Virus record (IMG/VR): IMGVR_UViG_3300034158_000023
Coordinates: 1 to 64,000 of that record
Direction: 5' to 3' (one strand)
DNA: 64,000 nucleotides
Source of the DNA: a virus
Positions 24,161 to 33,135 of this stretch are shown one piece after another (positions within the stretch are counted from its first letter, which is position 1; every line of letters begins with the position of its first letter). The notes under the pieces are model-generated. The model was not told the origin of the DNA. It saw only the letters and a list, made by a program, of their open reading frames with translations, and searched no databases. The position numbers and the translations under genes are program-made.

Positions 24161-25139
24161 AGATTGAATCACGAGGTCCTTGGATGGTTTTACTAGAGGT
24201 AATACCATTTGCAGTCATTGGCCCCTCAAAGGTACTAGAGCCAGCTATGTCCAGACCAGCACCTCCTGTAATCCCCCCAGTCACCTTTAGAGAACCAGTA
24301 AACTCAGCAGTAGGACTGTCTACTAAAAACGTATCAGACTTATTAAACCAGTCAACGCATCTATAAGTTACGTTACCTTCTACGATGTTTTTGTAATTAC
24401 CACCGACAGTAGTCGTAAAGTCACCACCTACGTCTAGAGTGTAATTAGCATCACACTTAAAGATGAAGTCATCCGGTGCGTACATGTGGATATTTCTTTT
24501 ATTAAGAGAGACCTCGGTTAAATCTCTATTATGTAAAGTTATCTTAGTCTCAGAGCTGTCTAATTCGATCCAGGTATCGTCGTCATCCGATAAAGTTACG
24601 CAACTTTCAGCTAAGTTAAACTGGAAAGTATATTTAAACGCTTCACCATTAGATTTGGACGTAGTTAAGTTGATCAGCTTCTTATGGGAATTGATCTCAA
24701 ACACGTGACAGTTGTCAATATCTAGTTTGTCATCACTTAAACCATCAGGTAAGTTACTGAACCTGTATATAACAGTCTCTAAACGTCGTAGGTGATCGTC
24801 TAAGCCCAAACTAACCCAATAGAATAAGTCGCTATCGGCAAATCTATAAATCGCTACACGCTCGTCTCTACGCACGTCAGGAGACGACTTGCGGTTACTA
24901 CCCCATTGCAACCATTTACATTTAATAGCTTGTCTAGTGACAATCTTAACTGTATAAGTTTTCCCTTCTTCATCTACACCAGTTGTTTCTAGTTCGGTGT
25001 CTTCTACTGCTAACTCCCCATCTAATAATGGTAGAATCTCAATAGGGATAACTAACGCCACATCTGTACTGGTAGGTTTATTTTCAGCCACTCTGCCGTA
25101 AGAGTATAATCTGAGTTTAGATTGATTTTCAGCAGTCAT
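24159..25139 (-). CDS. Baseplate central-spike-like protein
   Basis: 326 residues; AGGAG upstream of the ATG. An OB-like N-terminal region of about 130 residues is followed by a regular beta-helix of short repeats: Y-T-L-D-V-G-G-D-F-T-T-T-V-G-G-N-Y-K-N-I-V-E-G-N, then L-K-V-T-G-G-I-T-G-G-A-G-L-D-I-A-G-S-S-T to the end. OB fold plus triple-stranded beta-helix is the build of contractile-tail spikes (phage P2 gpV, T4 gp5 C-terminal). The D-V-G-G-D-x-x-x-x-V-G-G-N octads are characteristic. No metal-binding HxH tip is visible at the very end, so a separate tip protein may be needed. Single minus-strand gene, presumably late. Confidence 0.8.
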   Translation of the reverse strand: MTAENQSKLRLYSYGRVAENKPTSTDVALVIPIEILPLLDGELAVEDTELETTGVDEEGKTYTVKIVTRQAIKCKWLQWGSNRKSSPDVRRDERVAIYRFADSDLFYWVSLGLDDHLRRLETVIYRFSNLPDGLSDDKLDIDNCHVFEINSHKKLINLTTSKSNGEAFKYTFQFNLAESCVTLSDDDDTWIELDSSETKITLHNRDLTEVSLNKRNIHMYAPDDFIFKCDANYTLDVGGDFTTTVGGNYKNIVEGNVTYRCVDWFNKSDTFLVDSPTAEFTGSLKVTGGITGGAGLDIAGSSTFEGPMTANGITSSKTIQGPRDSI

Positions 25140-25205
25140 CGCTGTCTCCTATCATAATTTATTAGACGTCCACATTAAATGTAACCTTTCACATAGGTAT
25201 CTGTA

Positions 25206-27668
25206 ATGTCTATATTAAAAATTCTATATTTGCGTTTAGTTAAAAACCGTCGTTTGTTGTCTAAAGGTACTATGGAGGTTGTCTACACACCAGAGTCACC
25301 CATGCAGTTGATCTTAGGATCCAACGGTTATGGTAAAAGTACCTTAGCAGAAGAAATGTCCGTGTTACCAGGGGTTCCCAAGAACTATAGGAAAGGAGGT
25401 TCCAAGCACGTCATTGCTGAATTTAACGAATCTAAGTATGAGCTCATAAGTAACTTCGAAAGCTCGCCATACCATTCGTTCTTAAAAGATGGCGTAGAAC
25501 TTAACGATGGTCACACCTTTTCCGTACAGAAAATGTTAGTAGAACAGCATTTCCAATACACCAGCGATATACATGCGCTACTGTTAGGAAAACTAAAATT
25601 TACTCGCATGACTACGGCACAAAGAAAAGACTGGTTAGTTAAACTGTCGCCTAACGATGTGAGTTATGCTATCAACTTATATAAAGACTTATTGGTACAG
25701 TCTAGAAACGTTGCAGGAGCTTCTAAGCACACCGCTACGAAGATAGTAGAGACTACCGCAGCACTACTACCTCCTGAAGTCGTTGAATCCTTACAAGAGC
25801 AGTCACAAGCTTTAATCGCTACTATCCAGCAACTGCATAACTTAAAAACTAACAGTCCTGTGGATCCTTCCACTGAGGTAACTATAAGTAACTTTAAAGG
25901 CTCTGCGGAAAGCCTGAGAAAGACTTTAGTAGCACAGAAGGCCATGGTAAGGGAAAAGTATAATCCAGCGTTAGAATTGGAATTAGATGCCATTACGATA
26001 GCTCACGCTAAAGCATCTCAAGCATTGACTAGTGAGCTAAAGGAGTTTGAACGTTGTGAAGAAATTCTGAGTAACATAGTTTACTCCGATGGGCGTACTA
26101 ACGAAGAGATAGAAGAAGAAACTGAGACCTTCCGTAGATTTCTCAAGTGTGGTTATGATCGCAAAGGTTTCATCAAACCTAAGTTGCCAGTTCAAGGAGA
26201 GAAAACGCTTCTAGCTATCATGGGCGGGTTCTTAGATAACCTAAGTGATGTAACTCCTAACCCAGATAAAACGTTGTTTAATCCAGAGAAGGAAAAAGGT
26301 AATCGATTAGCTGCTCATCAGTTGGGTATAGAGATAGCTAAGAATGAAAACTTCTTACTTAGAGCTCACTCCAAACTAGATGAACTTAACAATGCCATTA
26401 AAGTTAACTGTGGTAAGTGCGGTCACGAATGGTTGTTAAATCATGATGAGACTGAAAAGGCTAGAGTGGAAGCTTTCATCAAAGGCACTACTAGTTTAAT
26501 AGAAAACCAAAAGTTAGAGTTAGCTGACATTGAAGTCTGGATAACTGATTGTGCTAAATGGAACCGTCAGTTTGAATATCTGTTAGGGTTAGAAAGGAAT
26601 TTCCCTGAGTTAGATTTTCTTATTGACTACGTGTTAACTAGCGGGATGTTTTTCAATACTCCAGAGCAACTTAGGTATATATTACCTAAGTGTGTATCAT
26701 ACGTACAAAAACGAGTAGAAGAACTTGAGTTAGAGGAAAAAATAAAACTTAACACCAGTATTCTAGAACGTCGTCGTAGTGAAGAGCAGTCTAATACTGT
26801 ATCTGTTCGCACTAGGTTACAAGAACTAGAAAAAGAAATTGAACAAGGCCATTTACAAGTAGATGTCTTAGCTAAACAAAAAGTACAAGTAGAGGATACC
26901 TTACGCAATTATAAAACTTTGAAACAAACTTACCAGTCTACTCTAGTAGCTATGGATAAGTTCATAGAGGCTAGTAAGAAAAAGCTTCTAACTGATTTAG
27001 ATGTAATGTTGACAGCAGAGCTAGATGTGTTATACGGACAACTAGCTAAACTGAATGAAACCATTTCAGATGTTAAGTCCAAGGAAGCTATCTTAAAACA
27101 TTTAAACGCTTCAAAAGTAGAGCTAGAAGAAGATAATGAAATATATAAAATGTTGATCGAACATATCTCACCCTCAAGTGGTTTGATCGCCGACGTGTTA
27201 TTAGGATTCATTAAAACTCTTACTGCTCAACTAAATGACTTGATCAGAAAAGTATGGACTACCCCACTGTTTATTATGCCGTGTGGTATGGACTCTACTG
27301 ATCTTAATTACAAGTTCCCATTACAGTCTAAGGATAATCAAAATGGAAGTGCCGATGTATCTGAAGCTAGTGAAGGTGAGTTGGAGTTAATCGACTTTGT
27401 GTTTATGATGGTGGCCAGACACTACCTAGGTTATGGTAAGTATCCATTATACCTAGATGAAGTCGGTAGATGTTTCCATGAAACCCATAGAGCCAACTTG
27501 TACAACTATGTTAAGCTGTTAATAGAAGCAGGGCTAGTATGTCAAGTATTTGTTATTAGTCACTTTGAATCCACTTATAAAACTTTAACCCATGCAGATG
27601 TTAACGTGATGGATCCTACAGGTGTATTAGTCACCCCTGGAGCCAACAAATGTCTGCAAATTAAATAG
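25206..27668 (+). CDS. SbcC / T4 gp46-like SMC-type ATPase
   Basis: 820 residues. ATPase half of a nuclease-associated DNA repair and recombination complex. Walker A GSNGYGKST at residues 38-46; two long coiled-coil arms (about 170-390 and 430-690) around a zinc-hook C-G-K-C at 402-405, where two molecules join through one zinc; signature loop in degenerate form (S-E-G-E-L-E-L near 735) and Walker B Y-P-L-Y-L-D-E-V-G with Asp751/Glu752. Shorter than E. coli SbcC (about 1050 residues) but longer than T4 gp46 (560). The partner nuclease SbcD/gp47 is not in this window. Heads a plus-strand operon; start lies 66 bases from the divergent spike gene. Confidence 0.9.
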   Translation: MSILKILYLRLVKNRRLLSKGTMEVVYTPESPMQLILGSNGYGKSTLAEEMSVLPGVPKNYRKGGSKHVIAEFNESKYELISNFESSPYHSFLKDGVELNDGHTFSVQKMLVEQHFQYTSDIHALLLGKLKFTRMTTAQRKDWLVKLSPNDVSYAINLYKDLLVQSRNVAGASKHTATKIVETTAALLPPEVVESLQEQSQALIATIQQLHNLKTNSPVDPSTEVTISNFKGSAESLRKTLVAQKAMVREKYNPALELELDAITIAHAKASQALTSELKEFERCEEILSNIVYSDGRTNEEIEEETETFRRFLKCGYDRKGFIKPKLPVQGEKTLLAIMGGFLDNLSDVTPNPDKTLFNPEKEKGNRLAAHQLGIEIAKNENFLLRAHSKLDELNNAIKVNCGKCGHEWLLNHDETEKARVEAFIKGTTSLIENQKLELADIEVWITDCAKWNRQFEYLLGLERNFPELDFLIDYVLTSGMFFNTPEQLRYILPKCVSYVQKRVEELELEEKIKLNTSILERRRSEEQSNTVSVRTRLQELEKEIEQGHLQVDVLAKQKVQVEDTLRNYKTLKQTYQSTLVAMDKFIEASKKKLLTDLDVMLTAELDVLYGQLAKLNETISDVKSKEAILKHLNASKVELEEDNEIYKMLIEHISPSSGLIADVLLGFIKTLTAQLNDLIRKVWTTPLFIMPCGMDSTDLNYKFPLQSKDNQNGSADVSEASEGELELIDFVFMMVARHYLGYGKYPLYLDEVGRCFHETHRANLYNYVKLLIEAGLVCQVFVISHFESTYKTLTHADVNVMDPTGVLVTPGANKCLQIK

Positions 27669-27681
27669 AAGAGAATGTAGT

Positions 27682-28041
27682 ATGCTAAAACGATTGATCG
27701 CATTTTTTACCCGTAAGAAGATCCCCATCCCTAAACTTAATCTGGTTTCTCCTAAGGAGCTGGAGAACTATCGGAAACCTGTGTTAACACCTACGCAGGC
27801 TAAGCGTTTGTTTAACATGTTACACGCTACCCTAGTAAGCCACACAGTAAACGAATCAGATACTTTGGCAAAGTACTTATTTACTTATTGCCAATTACCA
27901 TCTGGTGTGTACGACACAGATAAAGTTATCACGACGGCCAATTATTTACTAAAGCAGATTTGGTATGCTGATGGTAAGTTCCACTGTTACGATAAAGCCC
28001 TAACCGCAACTTATCTGAAATTCAGAGGCATCCCTAAGTAA
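27682..28041 (+). CDS. Hypothetical protein, short paralogue of the next two genes
   Basis: 119 residues with a basic start (K-R-L-I-A-F-F-T-R-K-K). The segment L-A-K-Y-L-F-T-Y-C-Q followed by K-V-I-T-T-A-N-Y-L-L corresponds to L-Y-D-L-F-V-N-C-K...Q-V-I-A-T-A-E-Y-Y-L of the next gene product and to its copy in the gene after that, so this seems a shortened family member. Thirteen bases after the SbcC-like gene. Function unknown. Confidence 0.7.
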   Translation: MLKRLIAFFTRKKIPIPKLNLVSPKELENYRKPVLTPTQAKRLFNMLHATLVSHTVNESDTLAKYLFTYCQLPSGVYDTDKVITTANYLLKQIWYADGKFHCYDKALTATYLKFRGIPK

Positions 28042-28052
28042 GGAGATTTGCT

Positions 28053-28862
28053 ATGCAACTGCTATCTAAATTCTTTGTGTGCCTATGGCACACTTTGATG
28101 CGCAATGATTTTGCTATTGAACAAAGCTACCAAGAGTTTGTTGCAATTGAAGAGCAAAAACAAAAACGCAAATCAGAAAAGAAAGCACGACGTAATGTTA
28201 AATCGGCTTTAGAAAATGTTTATTATTCATTCTCTAAAAGTAGACGCCCTTGTCCAAGTAGATCTGGTTTAGTGTACTTAGGGTTTCCAATTCCTTTTTT
28301 TATAGTACACTTGAATCAGGTTATGGTAGGTACTAAAACTGTTACTAAAAGTTCTTACCTATATGACCTGTTTGTAAACTGCAAGACTAAAAAACAAGTG
28401 ATCGCTACAGCTGAGTATTACCTTTCTTTATTAGACAACCCTAGCCAGTGGAATGATACTATCACGTTGTGGGTTAGGGATAGAGAAGAACAAGTGAAAT
28501 GTGAAATTACCGAGTTAGACAACATAACCGATCATATCTACATTCACACGTATGCCAGGCCAATAGCCATCGCCGAAGACCTTGAACCTCCCAGCTATAA
28601 AAAGTTAGGTTTCGTGCACGACAGTGGGGATTCTAAATCTCTACAGGAGTACTTCGTTTTATGTAACACTCCACTAGAACGGCATTATACCGCTGCGTGG
28701 TATATGGAGCATTTCTGTGTAGTTGAGGTGGAAGTAGACGCACGGACTACTCCACCTAACAGCATAGCAGATTTAATTAGAACGTTTACATCCGAAGGTA
28801 TGGAGAACTCGATAACTTCTAAAGAACCACCTAAAACATTTTTATCCTACTGGGGGCAGTAA
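28053..28862 (+). CDS. Hypothetical protein, tandem paralogue 1
   Basis: 269 residues. Shares with the next protein an almost identical N-terminus (F-F-V-C-L-W-H-T-L, then R-N-D-F-A, E-E-Q-K-Q-K-R-K-S-E-K) and, further on, V-H-L-N-Q-(V/I), A-T-A-E-Y-Y-L, and a C-N-T-P-L-E-R-H-Y-T-A-A-W-Y motif. The N-terminal 15 residues are hydrophobic and aromatic, then strongly basic, which suits membrane association or a charged helix lying on membrane or nucleic acid. The H-Y-T-A-x-W-Y motif with conserved His could be functional. Unknown family. Confidence 0.75.
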   Translation: MQLLSKFFVCLWHTLMRNDFAIEQSYQEFVAIEEQKQKRKSEKKARRNVKSALENVYYSFSKSRRPCPSRSGLVYLGFPIPFFIVHLNQVMVGTKTVTKSSYLYDLFVNCKTKKQVIATAEYYLSLLDNPSQWNDTITLWVRDREEQVKCEITELDNITDHIYIHTYARPIAIAEDLEPPSYKKLGFVHDSGDSKSLQEYFVLCNTPLERHYTAAWYMEHFCVVEVEVDARTTPPNSIADLIRTFTSEGMENSITSKEPPKTFLSYWGQ

Positions 28863-28865
28863 TTA

Positions 28866-30125
28866 ATGGATATATTAACTACTTTCTTTGTGTGCCTATG
28901 GCACACTTTGTTACGTAATGACTTTGCTAGAGATAAAAGCTATAACAAGTTTTTATCCTTAGAAGAGCAAAAACAAAAGCGTAAATCAGAAAAGTTAAGA
29001 ATGCAAAACGTAAAGTCTACGTTACCTATGATTAAGGAAAACTCGTCTAATAATGTTAGACGTTCCTTGAGTGATCCTCCTAAAGAAACTTGGAACTTTA
29101 GGGATCCTGTACCAATGGTGATAGTACACTTAAATCAGATCGTAAGTGGTGCTAAGGTGGTAGACAATGATACTTATCTAGGTTCATTGTTTATCCTCTG
29201 TAGAACCCACGAGCAGGTTAAAGCTACAGCTGAGTATTACCTTACGGTGTTCTATGAATGTGAGGTATATGCCCCTTGTTTAGTAGCGTGGTGTTGTAAT
29301 AGGAAACTGTATATTGCGGATCAATCTACTAAGGAAGATAAATGTGCTTTAGATGTATATGTGGATATATATGCTAAGCCTAGTAGTGGGGCAATGGAAG
29401 TGTTGGAAGTGCCTTATAAAACTATGCAGTATATAGCAGACACAGGTAACCCTAAAGCGCATCCAGAACTGTTCACATTCTGTACCAACCCAATAGAATG
29501 CCACTACACGGCTAAGTGGTATTTACGGATGTATAAACACGTACAGGAAGAGCATGAAGTTAATCCAGAGGATACTTTACGCGAGGTTATGAGTAATATA
29601 TCCTTTATAAATGGTAGTGGGGACAAGGACGATTCCGCGGAACTCAACTCAGCCAATGAGATGATAGAAGATGTATCGTCTTATGTGCAGAGAGAACTCC
29701 CCCGACGTAAACTCAGATTAATAAGGACAGCAAATCACGAGCTTACCACTAAACAGATTATGCAGCAAAAGCGCTGGGGGGTTAATCAGCTGTTAAATAC
29801 CTCGTTAGGGCGTATCCATAAATCTATATCTTTGTCTTGGAATGAGCTAGCCCACATGTTGCAGAAAGGGCGCAATTACAGTCTACCAAAGTGCATAAGC
29901 ACTAGGAAAATAATAGGAGAAATGTTAGTTGAACTACAGCTTTTAATTCAGCAGCATAAAAAACTTGGGGAAATTGCCGAGACAAACGATTCTTTTTTAA
30001 TAGAGTATCAAGAAACGTTAACCTTACTATGGGTATTGGAAACTTGGTTAAAACATCAACCCTTCACTGATGCCTCTACTGAACCTTGTCCAGAGGAAGT
30101 AGACGCACCTGACCTAGAGTACTAG
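28866..30125 (+). CDS. Hypothetical protein, tandem paralogue 2 with C-terminal extension
   Basis: 419 residues; begins three bases after the previous stop. The first ~240 residues are a copy of the previous gene product (F-F-V-C-L-W-H-T-L-L-R-N-D-F-A; C-T-N-P-I-E-C-H-Y-T-A-K-W-Y), then a ~170-residue extension: a serine/acid-rich linker, a basic stretch R-E-L-P-R-R-K-L-R-L-I-R, and a helical bundle, ending acidic. Tandem duplication followed by gain (or loss in the sister) of the extension is the simplest history. Unknown function. Confidence 0.75.
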   Translation: MDILTTFFVCLWHTLLRNDFARDKSYNKFLSLEEQKQKRKSEKLRMQNVKSTLPMIKENSSNNVRRSLSDPPKETWNFRDPVPMVIVHLNQIVSGAKVVDNDTYLGSLFILCRTHEQVKATAEYYLTVFYECEVYAPCLVAWCCNRKLYIADQSTKEDKCALDVYVDIYAKPSSGAMEVLEVPYKTMQYIADTGNPKAHPELFTFCTNPIECHYTAKWYLRMYKHVQEEHEVNPEDTLREVMSNISFINGSGDKDDSAELNSANEMIEDVSSYVQRELPRRKLRLIRTANHELTTKQIMQQKRWGVNQLLNTSLGRIHKSISLSWNELAHMLQKGRNYSLPKCISTRKIIGEMLVELQLLIQQHKKLGEIAETNDSFLIEYQETLTLLWVLETWLKHQPFTDASTEPCPEEVDAPDLEY

Positions 30126-30135
30126 TAACAGATAA

Positions 30136-30177
30136 ACGGCATAAGAGGAGCTCCTAGGAGCTCCTCTGCTATGCTGT
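30136..30177. terminator. Palindromic bidirectional terminator with boxes on both sides
   Basis: Perfect stem AGAGGAGCTCC / GGAGCTCCTCT with only TA between the arms (the inner pairs must open to form a loop). On the minus strand it is followed at once by TATGCCGTTT (30143-30134), on the plus strand by GC then TATGCTGT (30170-30177). It lies between convergent genes. Confidence 0.88.
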
Positions 30178-30792
30178 CTATGGAGGTAATAAGCCATTGT
30201 CTCGGAGGATTTGAATCAATACCAGATTCTGCTCTTCTAAGGCAATGCGTTTATTTTTTTCTTTCAATAACTCAGATCTTTCACTTGTACGCATAACGAT
30301 AGCTGCTGTTCTAGCTGCTTCTGCTAACTCATGTTGCTCTGGAGTTACCAATGATCTACTTGGCCCGATGTGTTCTGATACTACGTTACTGACACCGATC
30401 ATGTCACTAGCTAGAGAACTAATCATCTGTTTAAGTGCATCTAACGGCACGTATTCAGGAATAGCTCCCATGCTTATGGATAAGATAACATGTTGGTATT
30501 TTACATCCCCCATGTCTGGGTATCTTACGATATATGTATCAGGTACATAAATGTAATTACCCACTTCATCCACTAGAGTTACAATAACCGCACCATCTCT
30601 GGCATCAGCAGCATAGTCAGTTCTAGATAGGAGCATTGGTTCATAATAGAGTTCAAAGACATCGTCTCCTAACTCTTCTATGTCCCTGAACTTCCTTAGA
30701 GCTATGGTAGTGTACACCATTGTAGGAACTGCTTCCCAAGGAGTTCTTAGGACGTAACGCCCCCTACATTGTATCGGTGGTGTCATTCTCAT
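30178..30792 (-). CDS. Probable virion protein with C-terminal coiled coil
   Basis: 204 residues; AGGAG seven bases before the start. A beta-rich N-terminal 110 residues (G-R-Y-V-L-R-T-P-W, V-Y-T-T-I-A-L-R, G-N-Y-I-Y-V-P) followed by helices, the last one a heptad-patterned coiled coil (E-L-L-K-E-K-N-K-R-I-A-L-E-E-Q-N-L-V-L). It follows the 440-aa protein by ten bases on the same strand, and this operon is on the strand that carries most virion genes. Tail or neck completion role is possible; not recognised. Confidence 0.7.
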   Translation of the reverse strand: MRMTPPIQCRGRYVLRTPWEAVPTMVYTTIALRKFRDIEELGDDVFELYYEPMLLSRTDYAADARDGAVIVTLVDEVGNYIYVPDTYIVRYPDMGDVKYQHVILSISMGAIPEYVPLDALKQMISSLASDMIGVSNVVSEHIGPSRSLVTPEQHELAEAARTAAIVMRTSERSELLKEKNKRIALEEQNLVLIQILRDNGLLPP

Positions 30793-30802
30793 GAGTTAAC
30801 TC

Positions 30803-32125
30803 CTACTGAGGACCAGGTACTTCAGGTTCAGGTTCTGTTACTGGGTTAGACTTTAGTGCCACCAAGTACATTACCTTGTTGTAACTAGAAGCCAAATAAC
30901 GAATACCTTCACGAGTGATACGTGTCATCCCTGTTGGTATCTCAGAGTACTCAGTTAAATTCTCTGCTGTTTCTAGCATGGTGATTAACTTAATGATGAA
31001 CTTCTGAGTTACTGGAGGGATACGATCAAAGTCACCATGGCTAGTACTCAAGTTAATGTAGTTAGGCCATAGGTCTTCAAAGCGGAACAGGTTACCACGG
31101 TTACGTGGGTTACCAATAGCAATAAACGCTAAACCTTTAAAGACAGTCGTACTTGTAGCTACGTTAGCATCTAAGTACGCTTTGTCCATCGCTGGGAAGA
31201 AACTACCAGCGTATTTAGCAGTATCACGAATCGGGAACACAGGACTAAACAAACCAGCAGAGATTGTGTTATTAGGTAAACTATAACGATCCCAAATAGG
31301 CCCAATGTAAAATTCCGTAGGCCGGAACAAATCAGGAAAAATCTTTTCCCATTCATCTCTATCAAATGCACTGTTAGCTAAAATGTGATCGATTAATGCT
31401 TGACGAATCAAGTCATCGTTAATACCACTGGCACCATAAATGGCAACCATAAATGGAGTAGGTACACGAATAGATGGATCGTTCTTATCTACCCAATCGT
31501 ACTCTACAGTGTGCAGTTTAGTTTCTGGGATCTCACCAGTTAGAATACCCTCACGAGTAATCATATCGTGAATGCTGATGCCATCTAACTTAGCTAATGC
31601 AATAGCACGCTCTTTATGTAAGTCATCCATAGGGATCACTGGAGGGATCACCATGATTTCATTGATGTCATACTGAGCACGGAAAGCTGGATCACTAAAC
31701 CAAACACGACAGAGGTTGTCACTACCTAAAACTTTAAAGAAAACGTAAGTAGGTAACCAGTAGATACCGTTAGTTTCCATAGCGCCAACAGTTAGAACTT
31801 CGAGGTCTGTAGCGAACTCAGCAGTAATTGCTTGTTGACAACTTTCTTTATTGTCTGATAGACTGCCGTCTATAGAAGTGTTGAAAAGAAACTGCCCCAT
31901 GGCCAGAATCTTAGCAACCATCGCATCGGGGACAACGGAGTGGACGCCATCCAGCTTGCTATCGAACGAGTGCATAAATACATCAGGGTAAGCTACTTTA
32001 CCGTATTTGCCTACTTCACGGCTAAAGGTTGTGGCATAGCTTGACAGTTCACCTATAGGAGAGGTTACGCCTAATAGGTTTACATTCATTGCGTTCATTG
32101 AGATAAACGCACTAAGATTGCGCAT
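30803..32125 (-). CDS. Probable virion structural protein
   Basis: 440 residues; AGGAG upstream. Mixed alpha/beta, many prolines and aromatic residues, no membrane segment or catalytic signature. The N-terminus (S-A-F-I-S-M-N-A-M-N-V-N-L-L-G) and the long soluble body are like phage head/tail proteins. First in a two-gene minus-strand operon. Structural assignment rests on size, composition and strand; no family named. Confidence 0.68.
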   Translation of the reverse strand: MRNLSAFISMNAMNVNLLGVTSPIGELSSYATTFSREVGKYGKVAYPDVFMHSFDSKLDGVHSVVPDAMVAKILAMGQFLFNTSIDGSLSDNKESCQQAITAEFATDLEVLTVGAMETNGIYWLPTYVFFKVLGSDNLCRVWFSDPAFRAQYDINEIMVIPPVIPMDDLHKERAIALAKLDGISIHDMITREGILTGEIPETKLHTVEYDWVDKNDPSIRVPTPFMVAIYGASGINDDLIRQALIDHILANSAFDRDEWEKIFPDLFRPTEFYIGPIWDRYSLPNNTISAGLFSPVFPIRDTAKYAGSFFPAMDKAYLDANVATSTTVFKGLAFIAIGNPRNRGNLFRFEDLWPNYINLSTSHGDFDRIPPVTQKFIIKLITMLETAENLTEYSEIPTGMTRITREGIRYLASSYNKVMYLVALKSNPVTEPEPEVPGPQ

Positions 32126-32186
32126 GGTCTGCTCCTAGAAGAAAATTTTGAAATTTCATACTAATTACCTATAAAAGGGTTTACTT

Positions 32187-32648
32187 ATGGCTGCTATACT
32201 GTTTAAATTATTTCCTACATTGTGGCCTTTCTTAATCGAGCTTATAGTTGGAGGTAAAGATCACCCTCATTCATTTGAAAGAGATGACGTTAAACGACCA
32301 GGATTAGTTACTGTCCTGTTATTTATAATCACTGCATTGGGATATATTCTGGCTACTACTATAGAAGACAGAGATAAGATATCCAAAGAGCTACAAGAAG
32401 CACACAAACCATCATCTAAGGTACAAGACTTGAGTGTATCCTTATACGTTTGTGAAAAAGCTAGAAAAGATTTAGATGATGAAATCATTTCATTAGAAAC
32501 AAAGTTGAGCATGACCTCATCTGATTTGCTAGTATGTAATGCTAAGCCGATGCCCACATGTTCAACTAACACTGTTACTCCTACATTACCGCAGTCCTTA
32601 GCTGAAAAAGCTAGACAACGTTTGGAAAGTATGAGAACTAAGGACTAG
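32187..32648 (+). CDS. Membrane protein with periplasmic coiled coil; second i-spanin-like candidate
   Basis: 153 residues, leader CCTATAAAAGGG. A hydrophobic N-terminal stretch (residues 2-21), then a transmembrane helix at about 39-58 (V-T-V-L-L-F-I-I-T-A-L-G-Y-I-L-A-T), then a charged coiled coil and a Pro/Thr-rich tail with four cysteines overall. The lipoprotein gene follows after three bases. A coiled-coil membrane protein next to a lipoprotein is spanin-like, but a clear nested Rz/Rz1 pair already exists at 7 kb. Could instead be a superinfection-exclusion or envelope protein. Confidence 0.65.
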   Translation: MAAILFKLFPTLWPFLIELIVGGKDHPHSFERDDVKRPGLVTVLLFIITALGYILATTIEDRDKISKELQEAHKPSSKVQDLSVSLYVCEKARKDLDDEIISLETKLSMTSSDLLVCNAKPMPTCSTNTVTPTLPQSLAEKARQRLESMRTKD

Positions 32649-32651
32649 CGT

Positions 32652-33083
32652 ATGCGTCATTGGATATTGTTTTTTTGTTTTGTTTTATGTGGGTGTATCT
32701 CTACACCCACCGCTAGACCTACTTTTCCAACCCTATCTGCTCCACCTAAGTCAGAAGACTATGTAGTACTGACACAAAAAGAAACGGTGGAGCAGTACCA
32801 TGCCATGTTGACGATCTACCACGTGTATCTAGGTGAGTACATCGACTTCATAGCTAAGCAGTACAAGTTAAAGACCACTCCTGATCCTAAGCCTTGCCTT
32901 ACGGTACTGAAGCAGAATCGCATAGTGATTACTAAACTCCCTGAGCTGGTAGGCTATTCAGATGATAAAGTAGTAGATGCTTTAATCGACCATTTAGCCG
33001 CGGTACTAAAAGAGATTAGACATTACAATGCTGCCGTAGATAGACACAACCAAAAGATAGATGAAATGTGTTCTGGGTTATAA
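32652..33083 (+). CDS. Predicted lipoprotein
   Basis: 143 residues. Short signal sequence (M-R-H-W-I-L-F-F-C-F) with lipobox V-L-C-G-C, so Cys15 is the likely lipidated residue; the mature part opens with a Thr/Pro-rich linker (I-S-T-P-T-A-R-P-T-F-P-T) and continues as helices with a central P-K-P-C and a terminal M-C-S. Too long and too helical for a classical Rz1, closer to the longer outer-membrane partners found in some phages. Partner of the preceding membrane protein by its three-base spacing. Confidence 0.72.
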   Translation: MRHWILFFCFVLCGCISTPTARPTFPTLSAPPKSEDYVVLTQKETVEQYHAMLTIYHVYLGEYIDFIAKQYKLKTTPDPKPCLTVLKQNRIVITKLPELVGYSDDKVVDALIDHLAAVLKEIRHYNAAVDRHNQKIDEMCSGL

Positions 33084-33135
33084 ATTATTCGGATAGCATA
33101 TTAAATGTAGTCCTGCAACTTTTATAGGTGAGTAA

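Noticed and set aside
27273-27281. TATGCCGT inside the SbcC-like gene
   Set aside because: Within coding sequence (I-M-P-C-G) with no hairpin in front; a chance occurrence of the post-hairpin box.
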